Source of the DNA: Agrocybe praecox
Lineage: Eukaryota; Basidiomycota; Agaricomycetes; Agaricales; Agrocybaceae
Reading direction: 5' to 3'
Assembly (NCBI GenBank): GCA_964017145.1
Contig: OZ024844.1
Location: 62,001 to 126,000 of the forward strand
DNA: 64,000 bases
Part shown: positions 25,573-35,561 of the stretch, piece after piece
Layout: each line of letters begins with the position of its first letter
Numbering within the stretch: the first letter of the stretch is position 1
The notes under the pieces: generated by a model
The model's database searches: none
What the model saw: the letters and a program-made list of their open reading frames with translations, nothing else
Told to the model about the DNA's origin: nothing
Translations under genes and position numbers: made by a program

Positions 25573-25577
25573 AAAAA
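25573..25577 (-). terminator. RNA polymerase III terminator of tRNA-Glu
   Basis: A run of five T on the minus strand, five bases after the 3' end of the tRNA gene. Confidence 0.75.
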
Positions 25578-25581
25578 TAAA

Positions 25582-25653
25582 TTCCGGTACGGGGAATCGA
25601 ACCCCGAGCTACCGCGTGAAAGGCGGTAATGTTAGCCGTTACACCATACCGGA
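25582..25653 (-). tRNA. tRNA-Glu (anticodon UUC)
   Basis: 72 nt that fold as a full cloverleaf without an intron. The acceptor stem TCCGGTA pairs with TACCGGA. The anticodon stem ACCGC/GCGGT encloses the loop CTTTCAC with anticodon TTC. The T-arm CGGGG-TTCGATT-CCCCG is perfect. A-box (TGGTGTAACGG) and B-box (GGTTCGATTCC) promoters are internal. The discriminator base is A. Confidence 0.97.
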
Positions 25654-25897
25654 CTTGTATTAGACACATGCTTACGCAGTGTGATATCATCGGATGGTCC
25701 TCGATAGGAATGCCACAGACAAGCGCTGGAACTCGCTCGTATACACGAAGGATCATAGGGAGCGCTCTATTCTGTAAGCTCACAGTACCCTATAATTTAT
25801 TTCTTTAGATTTACGATACATTTATTACGTTGGTTTTGCCACCCCATCAAAGATATCAGTTTCCCATCCTTTTCCCCAACGCAAGACCCTGACTTCG

Positions 25898-27191
25898 TTA
25901 CGGCAGTGAAATAGTAATGGTATTGAGTGCAGGAGAGTTCATTAAAATTAAGCCAGATGCTGCGTACGGACCATGCTGGTACGTGCCGTATGTGTGGGCA
26001 TTTTCCCAGGACGAGTCGTTAAACTGTCGTTGTTGGAAGCCCGCTGGCACAGTGGTGCTGTACCTCCACGTACTATCGCTGATGACCACTCCTTGCAAGG
26101 CACGATCACTGCGACCATCACCCAGAAAGTCTATAATGGAAATTGTGTTTGCGCGGTTAAAAGCGACATTGTAGGCTTCAACCGCGATCACAATAGCGTC
26201 TGGACCTGAAACGGGGGCGGAAAAGTTGACGAGATAATGATATGTTGTAGACCATTTTCTAGCAGTGAAGTTTGCAACGGGTTTTCCCTGTACAAAGAGC
26301 GCGAATTGATCGTCTACGTCGATAGAGATAGTGAGAGCGTTGATCGTTGTGCCTCTGTCAATACAGACTATTTTTCGGAATGCTCTATATCCAAGGGGCG
26401 CATTATATTCGGAGTCGGTCTCGTTGGTCCAGATCCAAAAAGCATCGTTGTATGTGAGACGAGGTGTGGTAAGCGCTGGGAGGTAATTCGATCTCGTTCT
26501 TTGCGCACAGTAGGACTCGAGGAATGTTGGAGTTCGAGCTGGGTGGGAGTGGACATCATAACCGTTATAATGAGGTAAGCTAAACCCTGGCAATACAATA
26601 ATGGTACCCCAAGGCGCGTCTCCATATGATCCCAAAACCCTTGCGCTTCCCCAGCTATACGGTGATTCTGAATCTGACAAGGTTGTTGCAGCCCATTCCG
26701 AGTCAGTCGAAAGCTCGTACTCCGACCCATCGCTGAAGTTAATATCGATGCCAGCCAAGACGCCTGGTAGAACAGACGGTGATGTTTCCACTAAGAGCCG
26801 TGTTTGAATTCTAAAGACGTTTTGACCCGGTCTCAAAGTTGCCATGTTCACGCGGACCATAGGAATACCATTGTAGCTGGTGAAGCCGGCGTCACCTCCA
26901 ATATAATCATCGTTTACATAGAGGTCATATCCTCGGGCACACGCAACAACGATTTGTGCAAATACAGGAATTTGTCCGTCGTCTGGAGTGTAAACACGCT
27001 GGAAGACTCGGACGTCGCTTGAATTTTCCGGTTCATTGGTCCATATCCAGTTGGATGTCGTAAGGTCGCGTCCTAGAACACCACCGATTAAAAACGCCAA
27101 GAAAGTAAAGATAACAGCTAACAAGAGTTTGAAGATGATTAGCTACCGCTGCTTGTTTACTAAATGCATGGTTCGCACCTTTGATTGCCAT
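25898..27191 (-). CDS. Secreted two-module beta-sandwich protein (copy 2)
   Basis: Exons 27191-27179 (13 nt) and 27117-25898, 410 aa. The start is set by the 13-nt exon ATGGCAATCAAAG followed by a GT donor; joined, it gives a signal peptide (MAIKAVIFTFLAFLIGGVLG). Two modules follow, at residues about 22-190 and 220-405. They share WIWTNE, the strand VRVFQRVYTPDDGQIPVFA, the turn LYVNDDYIGGD, 'SDSTWR...GFQQRQFNDSSWENA' and a C-terminal all-hydrophobic strand. The linker is short (about 25 residues) and lacks the His/Ser/Thr tract of copy 1. The architecture suggests carbohydrate binding at the cell surface or outside the cell, but no catalytic residues can be named. A TATAAG motif lies about 40 bases upstream. 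The decayed copy 3 lies 2.2 kb upstream on the same strand, so the pair is a tandem duplication. Confidence 0.82.
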
Positions 27192-27493
27192 ATCGCTGTA
27201 ATTTTACAATACCGCAGTGCTCAGAGGTTCTTATAGAGAAGACTAATGCCTCTATTTAAGTAGTCCACACCAAGTACAGGTTAGTTTCTCGTTGTATTTG
27301 GTATTCACTATCTCGAAATACCGTCCTCCTTACATTGCAGGAGAAATGGACCATGAACATTGTCAAATGATGCAGACGGTGTCATTCAAGTCTGTTACGT
27401 TACCCCGACGCCGAACCCTTTCATGCTAAATCGGTCAGATGCGCAGCCATTCCGGGTCACTATAGCTTTAAAGATGCATACAGCGGAAACGCA

Positions 27494-27632
27494 CCATGGC
27501 GGTAGTGGTTAAGTGTTGGCTATCTTTCGGTAATGTACGATGCGCTGCGCTGTTACTAACAGCTACAGTAACTGGACGTATTAGTACAGTCACATCTAAT
27601 CTAATCGTGGCAGACCTGATTGCACTGCCACA
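27494..27632 (+). repeat. SINE-like repeat, 3' part
   Basis: Contains accatggcggtagtggtta, later cacatctaatctaatcgtgg, and the shared family end attgcactgcca. The 5' A-box part is absent. Confidence 0.55.
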
Positions 27633-28308
27633 TAATGGGGAAGGTAATCCTGTGAGGTACTTATACTTATAATTCTTTGTCTTCACTCTTTTTCTCAACG
27701 GTTGACCGCAATAACCTTGCCAATAAAGTTCTGTTAGCTCCACTAAAATATGCATGGCCTAATGTATGGCCTAATTCTGACATGTGTACGCTAAATTCGG
27801 GCAATTACTACTGCATGTCAACCATCTATGACATGACGATGCCGGATGTATATTGCATAGGGACTACAGTGTCAGAATTTGGGGTTTACGCTCTTGCAGA
27901 GTTCGGCCGTTGCCGCACGTCACAGGATCGTGTGACGGCCCATGAGATTAGAATCGTCGCGTACCGCATGTTTCTTTCCTTTACCCGCAAAGACCTGCTT
28001 AACATCAGTTTGCTCGTGTTGAGCCTCATAACCAACTGAGGATGTTCGGAAGCGACCTTAACCGGTTTTCTGACATACAGGGATGGAGCGACTCCGGAGT
28101 AAGTGTTGGAGGTGCCGTACATACTTCGGTGATTTCACGATATACAGCTAGAAGCTAAACAACGAAATGGAAATTGAGGTGGGTAAGGTTGATTTAACGA
28201 CTGTAGTCACGAAAGAGGGCGAAATGGTATGTGCATTACACTGCGCGACCAAGAGAGACGTCCCACTGCGAGCGCAATTCAGATAATCACAATCGGGTAA
28301 TGATTGAT

Positions 28309-28417
28309 GGAGCAGTCCAGAGTGCAGGTGGATGGCGTAGCAGGGCTCGGAAGCGCGTCGAGCCTCGTAAGGTGGCAGTAGCGGTCAAATCCGACTGGTG
28401 AAGGTTGCACTGCCACA
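28309..28417 (+). repeat. SINE-like repeat with intact tRNA-type A box
   Basis: Reads ggagcagtccag, then TGGCGTAGCAGG (28333-28344), which fits the tRNA A-box consensus TRGCNNAGYNGG at all but the C/T-variable tail position. It continues with gctcggaagcgcgtcgagcc, ggcagtagcggtcaaa and the end gttgcactgccac. It is shorter than the 12.5 kb copy because a block between the ggtcaaa and ccgactgg parts is missing. Confidence 0.65.
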
Positions 28418-29352
28418 TCGATGACTAACAAGCAGACCAAAGGTTAATACGAACTGAGACACAGCAAGCAGACAACTATTACTTAGCGTTGAGTTGTTTG
28501 GCTTCCTAACATCAAGCGGCAGCTGCTCTCGGCATTTGGGGAGTTTGACAGATTGCGGCTATAGCCTAGTCAGGAGCCTACTAAGAATGGCATCATCCGC
28601 GAACACAATTTATGTAACTCCGACGTTATCGGCAGTGACTGCAATCATTATAGTTTATATTTTGCTTATATATTGTCAATCATTTATGAGGCCTCAGAAC
28701 ATATTTAAATTCGCTGATACGGTACACTGGCCTCCATCATAGTCTTACATGACCGGGGAAAAAAATTACACTCCACGAAAGGGTTCTTTCAAGTATCGAC
28801 TCAATCGTGGCGAGACAAAAGGTGAGCAGAATGTTTGATTATCTTCTCATTTTCCTACTCTGATTATGAGATGGGGCGTGACGATACCTTCCACCAACAG
28901 AAACGAGGTACATTTTCGATGAAACCTCATTAGATCACATCTCCTGTCCTGTACCAAAAACCACGAATCCTCAATCCTCATTCGAAGTACCATTTTACAC
29001 AATCACACCGATGGTTGACTAAAGGCAAGTGACTTGAAGACTGTCTCATTGTCAGAATTCAAGTTATCCGATGAAGAAAGAAACGACGATACGGGGCTTC
29101 TATTTTGTCCTAGACCTGTACGAAACAAGTGGTTATTAAGTGGGGCATCCAGTCGGTAAGTCCATTATGTTTGTAAGCCAGGTAGCGGGTCTCTCGGTCT
29201 CTCATGGACATATCGGCCATCGTGGCATTTTCTTTGCTCTCCCAAAAAACATATCTTGTCAAATTTATCAATTTAATACCCTATTTATATCGATTTTCCC
29301 CCAAATGTTTTCACCTTATTAGCTCAACGGAATAACATCATTATATTACCAG

Positions 29353-30644
29353 TTAGATAGTAATGATGGTGAGTGTTGGAGAGTTCACCAGGGTCAAGCC
29401 CGATGCAGCGTATGAGCCATGCTCGTATGTGCCATGCTCGTGAGCATTTTCCCAGGACGAGTCGTTGAACTGTCGTTGTTCGAAACCTTGCGGCACGGGG
29501 ATGCTAAATTTCCACGTATTATCGCTGATGACCACACCTTGCAAGCCAGTTCCACCATTTCCATCTCCCAAGAAGTTGATAAGACTGATTACTATGTTTG
29601 CGTTTCCGAACGAGTTATATCCCTTCTACCGCAATGACAATAGCATCCGGACCTGATACAGGAGTGGAAAAGTTCACGAAATAGTGGAAAGTCGTGGACC
29701 AGTCTCCGATCATGGAGTTTGCCACGGATTTTCCCTGGACATAAAGCGAAAATTAATTATTTGTATCAATGGAAATGTTGAGAGCGTTGGTGATTGTCCC
29801 TCTTTCAAGCCAGACTATCTTGAGAAATGTTCTGTATCCTTGTGGAGCGGTATACGTGGAATCAGTTTTGTTGGTCCAGATCAAGAAATCGTCGTTGTAA
29901 GTGAGATGAGGTGTAGTCAGTGCTCGAAGGTAATTCGATGCTGTTCTCTGCGCACAGTAAGACTCGAGGAAATTTGGAGGTCGAACTAGAATCGGGTGGG
30001 AGTCGTTACTGTTGATACCACCGTAATAAGATATGCCGAAAGCTGGAAGTGCGATAAATGTACCCCAAGGAGCGTCCGTAGGATCCCAAGAGACTTACTC
30101 TGCCCCAGTGAAGCTGTCTTTCGGAATATGGTAAGATAGTTGCAGCCCATTCCGAATCAGTCGGAATCTCGTTTTTCGATCCATCGCTGAAGGTAATAAC
30201 GATGGAAGATAGAATCCCAGGTGGCGAGGATGAAAATGGTTTGCCTGTGGGGCGAGTTTGAATTCTGAAGACGTTTTGACCTGGTTTCAAGGATGCTGTG
30301 TCCACGCGAGCCTTACTAGTAGGGCTGCTGATGTCATTGGGGAAGTCGGAATCACCTGTAATGTAATTATCGTTGACATAGAGATCGTATCCCTGGCGAG
30401 ATGCGACAACGACTTGGGCAGAGACAGGAACCTCTCCTTCATTGGGAGTGTAGACACGCTGGAAGACCCGATCGTTGTTGGAATTACCCTGGTCGTTGTT
30501 CCATATCCAGTTGGATTGTGATAGGTCTCGTCCTATAATACCAGAAATAAAGCAAGCTAAAAGAACAAGGATAACAGCTGAGAATTCATAATAAATTTAG
30601 CACTGTAGTATTTCAGTTGTGCACGCCTTACCTCTGAAAGTCAC
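29353..30644 (-). pseudogene. Decayed two-module beta-sandwich gene (copy 3)
   Basis: Aligns along its whole length to copy 2 at 25898-27191, with the same two-exon plan: 13-nt exon 30644-30632, acceptor before 30577. Several lesions are visible. The start codon position reads GTG (30644-30642). A 2-base deletion at about 30074 shifts the frame in the first module. An in-frame TAA at 29755-29753 stands where copy 2 has a CAA. A net 8-base loss near 29600-29620 shifts frame again. Splice sites and many third-position differences are kept, so decay followed a period as a functional tandem copy. Confidence 0.88.
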
Positions 30645-31401
30645 ATCACTGTAACCTGAGGATATAGCCACACTTTGACAACCCTATATATAAAATTGGT
30701 TCCTCTAATTTAGCCAGAAGTTGCGATTCTAAAATAGAATGAATGAAATGAGTGACAGTCTAGAATATAGTCTTTGCGAGAACGAATGATGGGGCACGTG
30801 TCTTTTCCTTTCTCGTACCACATCATCGTTCGTGGTTTTTGCTCGTCGTAGTTCTCAGCGCGTTGAAGTTCTTCAAGCTTCAAGTGCACTACTCATTCTT
30901 TAAAATTCACCCGCCCACCGCTCCCTGGAAACCAATTTTGCAAATTTACACCAACACCATGCTGCAAATTTCATTAAAGCAAAATTTCGACTGACCATCT
31001 CTGAGGTCTTTGCAAGAGGATCAGACAATATCAGCGACGGTTCAGGTGTTTTCCCACCCACCCGTCGCTTTTCGTCTCTTGGACCTTTCACAAAGAATTC
31101 TTAGGGGTGGCCGGAGAGAACTTCGTGCTTTCGCCCACTCGCTCGCTTTTCCTTTACATGTATCACTATATTTTACATTACACTAAAATAATCTTCAGCT
31201 TGCCGCCTGAGTACAGCGGCCATAATCTTCTCATGTTTCATGCAAAACGAAGAAGTGAATCTCAAAGATCAAAACTCTCCTGCAAGTATTCTCACACCTG
31301 TCGTTCTAGTTGATATCGCCTATGTATGTACAATGTCTAGGTGATGCAGGTATTAGAATGGAACAGAAAACTGCGTTATTTGAGCTCAATTGTGGTACGC
31401 C

Positions 31402-31592
31402 GCAGAGCAGTAACCAGTCGGACATGCAGCTTGAGCCTCGGACTGCTCGAGATCGGAGACGCGTTCAGCAAAACAGCACCATGACGGTAGCGGTCAGAGG
31501 TCGACTGCATTTGAGTTCTGTACGAGGCGTTGTCACCGATCTCTAATCTAATCTGATTGTGCGGCGGAACCTCAAAATCGCACTGCCCCGAC
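31402..31592 (+). repeat. SINE-like repeat, diverged
   Basis: Blocks gagcagtaaccagtcgg, accatgacggtagcggtcag, tctctaatctaatctgattg and atcgcactgcc occur in family order, with insertions between them. Confidence 0.5.
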
Positions 31593-31769
31593 TGTGAGAA
31601 ATAGAATTGCATAGTTAAGACTCCTCAGTGTGTTTCCTGGCAAGCAGAGTTCTTCTTATTTTATTGTCGGTCAAGTGATTAAATGTGCCCTGCGTCGCCT
31701 CGTCCAATATTGGTATATTTTTTAATAAATAATTTATTGCACCCCTAATTCTGACGTATCATTCCTCTA

Positions 31770-31920
31770 TAATGAGATCGTGTACAGACTCTATGTGACC
31801 CCGACGCGTACATAGCCGAAGCCATTCCATCCTTTGCCCATTACTGCCATTGTGGAAGGCTGATCGACGCGCTTCCGAGCCCAGCTACGCCATACAGCTG
31901 CATACTGGACTGCTCCACCG
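31770..31920 (-). repeat. SINE-like repeat with intact A box
   Basis: The reverse complement has cggtggagcagtccag, then TGGCGTAGCTGGG (a full match to the tRNA A-box consensus), ctcggaagcgcgtcgat, and aatggcagtaatgggcaaag. The shared 3' end is weak. Confidence 0.62.
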
Positions 31921-31971
31921 TATTTCCAAAGAGGTGACAAAGTGAAGCTGTATAGGATGCTTCTAGCGGCC

Positions 31972-32052
31972 CATGGGTGGCGTAGTCGGAGTCAGAGATG
32001 CCTTGAGTGCCAGGCTCACACGATGGAGATAGCAGTCAAAGGATGCAATTTA
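31972..32052 (+). repeat. SINE-like repeat fragment with A box
   Basis: TGGCGTAGTCGG at 31978-31989 fits the A-box consensus, followed by a diverged middle and agcagtcaaaggatg. Confidence 0.5.
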
Positions 32053-32915
32053 TTGACTACGTTTCGCAATCATGAACTAATGACAATGTCCTTACAAGTG
32101 TCTTCGTCTTTCTCCTCGCTCGTCGCGCCGCTTCCTCCATTATCTTACCGGGCGTCTAAAATTCTTGAGAACACACTCAAACTATCCATACACATCCATA
32201 CACACATGCGATGGTAGACTAGAGGCATCACATTCGGAAGCCGAGAGAAAGACTAAACTTGAACGTTAAACGCCAAAACACCATGGACCATGCAGGTTGA
32301 ATTCACAACGATGGAAATATCAATGGACCGCGCAGCGTGAAGACTGCGTTGCATGAAGTAGAGAGCGGGTTGAATGAGATGGAACTGGCTGTTAAAAGGG
32401 GTGAAGCAAGCTGCAAGGGTGTGTGCAAAAGTCAAGCGTAAGCATCGCTGGCATCAATGATCAAGTCCGACACCGCCAACAACAATTCAACTCCGACGTC
32501 ATCGGCACTAACGGCATTCTCATCGTGACTCCAATTGTCGAGAATCAATAAATTTGCTATATATCTCATACCTGGAACCCCCGAGGCCTTATAACGTGCT
32601 TAATCCGGTGATAGGGTACAATTTCCCCATCTCGTCCCGTCTCGTTTCTTTATTGGGGTGCGAGGAAGGGGACACAATAAATAAAGGGAGGACGAACGTA
32701 CATCGAACGAGGCTGATACAAGCCAACATCAATCTAAATTTCAGAAAAACAACCCATTAGGCGACCATGATCGAAGTACCGGGTATCACCACAAGGGATA
32801 AATTTGAATTCGGACGTCAGTACTAGTATGTAAGTTACAAAGGAGAATGCTTCTATAAGTAATATTCTCATCCAAACGACCTCAGTTTAATTCAGTTTAA
32901 TCCTGGAATGGGAAT

Positions 32916-34329
32916 TTAGAGAGACACAACTGTGGTCTGATGCGGAGAAAAGAACTTTTTTAGCCCAATTCTTGTAACACGCATTGAAGTGACAATGCTC
33001 ACCACCTGTAATGAAACCCTCGTTTGCGCAAATAGCCTCCCGTTGACTGATGATCCCGTATTGGCCGTAATGGCGCTTTTACCGAGAATAACACCCTCAT
33101 GGTGAGATCCCGTACCCAAAATTGAGCCAGAAGATATGGCCCAAATTATGTTCTCCGGGAGGGCCCCACCCGTAACGATGATCCTGACTCCGCTGCTGAG
33201 TGTGTACGTCTGGGCAATTTGGAATATGAAGACTGCACAGCAATAGGAAAGTAAAATACGCAGCCATGGTTAGCTCCAGAAGAATTAATCCCATAATTTT
33301 GAGCCGGCTCACCATCAGTAGGACTTCCTGCGATAGTGAAGTCCGTGGCTGCGAGTACTGAACTTGTCCATTTGTAAAGTCCAGGAGTGAATGTCAGTCC
33401 GCCAATTAATCCTACGCATAATTAGATTGTCAGATATCATTGTTCATCTCTTTCATTCAAAAAACAGTCAAAACAAACCTGCGCCAAGGTTAAAGAAGTC
33501 TGGGTTCACACGTCCATTTGCGTCGTTGAAAGCGGTCTGCATATCGCCAATAGCAGTCTCGAGGTTGGATGGCGTAGGTGCTGTAAAATCTGCGGCGAAG
33601 ACTCTCCCAATCACTTGAGGAGACACCGCAAACGTTCCAGAGCTATCTAGCGTTAAATTAAATCCAGTGATTGCCGGCGATGCGAGAGGGCTGTTTCCAA
33701 TGTCGCCCGCTGTGAAATAATGATGTTTAAGTAGCCAATCAGGTCGTTCGTAACTGCATGAGTACGCACTTATACTGGACTGGGATACACTTGAAATTCC
33801 GGACTGAGCTAGGATAGCGAATTGTCCTGCAGTACGAAGATTGACAGGTGCGATACCAGTTGGGATGCTAACTGGGACTGAGGTAGACGAAGTCGTGGGG
33901 ATTGAAGTTGGGATTGAAGTTGGGATTGAAGTTGGTATAGATGTTGGAATTGACGTTGGGATTGAAGTGGGGATTGAAGCTGGTATAGATGTTGGCACTG
34001 TCACCGGAGGAACAGAAGTCGACTGTCCCGGAAATGAGAACGTTGGTATGGGTGGTAAGCTGAAAGTTGGTATGGGTGGTAAACTGAAAGTGGGAATAGT
34101 AGGTATGCTGAAGGTAGGTATCCCAATAGGGTTGAGGATTCCGCCTAGGACTGGAATATCGCCTATGATTGGTGGAACGAGTGCCCTTGGGATCGGGAGG
34201 AGCGCAGCTTGCGCATACGTCTGTTGAAAGGAAATATAAAAATATATCAGGAAAAAAGGAATAAATGTTGACCACAAATCAAAGTCGTACCGTGAGACAG
34301 AGGTATACAGTGGCGGCCTTGATGAACAT
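32916..34329 (-). CDS. Secreted ice-binding (antifreeze) protein, DUF3494 family
   Basis: Six exons on the minus strand: 34329-34291, 34220-33770, 33709-33479, 33411-33313, 33232-33006, 32936-32916; 355 aa. The signal peptide is MFIKAATVYLCLTTYAQA. A Pro/Ser/Ile/Thr linker follows (about ten PTSIP-type repeats), then a complete DUF3494 beta-solenoid. Its family hallmarks are in order: VNLRTAGQFAILAQSGIS, TGDIGNSP, SPAITGF, GRVFAADFTAPTPSNL, the MQTAFNDANGR region, NLGAGLIGGLTFTPGLYKW, FIFQIA, GVRIIVTGGA, and ILGKSAITANTGSSVNGRLFAQTRVSLQ. Members bind ice crystals outside the cell and are known from snow moulds, other psychrophilic fungi, algae and bacteria, with much lateral transfer. The N-terminal repeat linker is an extra compared with the single-domain members. 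The last exon is only 7 codons including the stop; it was chosen because it gives the usual LQxxTV-like end. Confidence 0.9.
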
Positions 34330-34401
34330 TGGTACAATTCTGGACTTGAAATCAAGAGCTGGAGTGTTTCTGATGCTTTTTCAATCACCCTTCACTTATC
34401 A

Positions 34402-34410
34402 CCCTTTATA
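34402..34410 (-). promoter_or_regulatory. Putative TATA box of the ice-binding protein gene
   Basis: TATAAAGGG on the minus strand, about 75-80 bases before the start codon, a usual distance for a fungal core promoter. Motif evidence only. Confidence 0.5.
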
Positions 34411-34986
34411 CATTATGATCCGGCGACGTCATGAGCAGAGCAAGGATGGCTGCCTACTGCTGGACATAATCAACTAATTAACCTATACCAAAGCGCCTCG
34501 AAAACAAGGCCGCGGAGGAACAAAAAACTCGTCAGAGTCTGTTACTTCTGACAAGAAACTCCACTTCAACAACCTGCAAGCATTTTGACACATACTCAGC
34601 TACACTCTATATGAAACTCCACAATCGTGTACGTTCATGAAGAAGAAGGAAGCCGGATACTTTGGCGGGAAACGACGATGACTACATGGTTCCACCTTTT
34701 GTTTACAGTCAATAGATTCGGTCTGCGATTCCGCAGAGATTTCTGCTATCCATTGAGGTGCTAGGACATTACTATAAACAGTCCAATTCTTGAAACGTCA
34801 TTTTGTCGAGTAGACGACGCATATGTGATGGTACATCCAAATGCCGATATAGATGCGCTGTTCGACCATTCACTAGCAGCGGTGTAAGTCCGGTGAGAAA
34901 TGTTGTATGTGTCTATTCATACTAGAGCTAGGTGTCGTCAAATAAATCAATTCCGAATGTTTCAGATACTATCGTCATTTCCGGTA

Positions 34987-35561
34987 CAGTCAAACCTGTC
35001 TTATCCCATAACTGTCTAAACCCATAACCTCCAGTAACCCATAGCTTTTTGCGTCCACCGATTTGGTGGGCGGAGAATTTCGACCCATAACCCATAATCC
35101 TGTCTAAACCCTTACCCCATAAGTCTTTCGGGAAAAATCCCATAGGTAAAACTTCCTTTTTAGGGATGGTTTTGTGGTTTTGGGAGCATGACAACCATTC
35201 CACATGATATTGATTCAACCCTGAAAGGACATTTGAGGCGAAAAATAGTCAATTCGAGGCTCTTCATCTTCACGACTGACGTTATTGGCGTAGGCCTGAT
35301 TATTAATTAGTCAAAATCCCAAACACTATCATCAAATAGATTTTTGAGTGGCCTGAGGACTACAAGAATGTACTTAGACGTGCTCAAGGGATGTAAGAAA
35401 GGAGTTTCCGATGTCCAAACTCTGCAGAATTGGCAGAAAATTGATAAATTTGGTCGATTTTTCTGCAGTTATTTTTAGCCTATCTGTTCAATCCCATAAC
35501 CTCCACAAACCCATAGCTTTGGACGTCCACCGAGAGCTATGGGATAAGACAGGTTTGACTG
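34987..35561. mobile_element. MITE with TA target duplication
   Basis: 575 bp. Both ends carry cagtcaaacctgtcttatcc as inverted repeats, about 24 bp long and nearly identical. The element is flanked by TA at 34985-34986 and 35562-35563. Sub-terminal blocks with cccataacctcc are repeated near both ends. The TA duplication and the CAGT start point to a Tc1/mariner/pogo-type transposase acting in trans. There is no coding capacity. Confidence 0.82.

Larger units (their letters stand above)
27192..29352. other. Intergenic region with two SINE-like repeats
   Basis: No gene recognised. The region separates two tandem paralogues and contains SINE-like repeats at 27494-27632 and 28309-28417. The remaining sequence shows no coding signature. 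Confidence 0.55.
30645..32915. other. Intergenic region with three SINE-like repeats
   Basis: No gene recognised. The region lies between the promoter side of the copy 3 pseudogene and the 3' end of the ice-binding gene. SINE-like repeats lie at 31402-31592, 31770-31920 and 31972-32052; the last two are close together in opposite orientation. Confidence 0.55.

Noticed and set aside
33890..34000. Tandem short DNA repeat that might suggest a CRISPR-like array
   Set aside because: Units are 12-24 bases without unique spacers, inside a coding exon, and encode the PTSIP linker; the genome is eukaryotic.
33841..34227. Plus-strand frame with VGIEVGIEVG-type repeats
   Set aside because: It is the antisense of the PTSIP repeat of the ice-binding protein gene.
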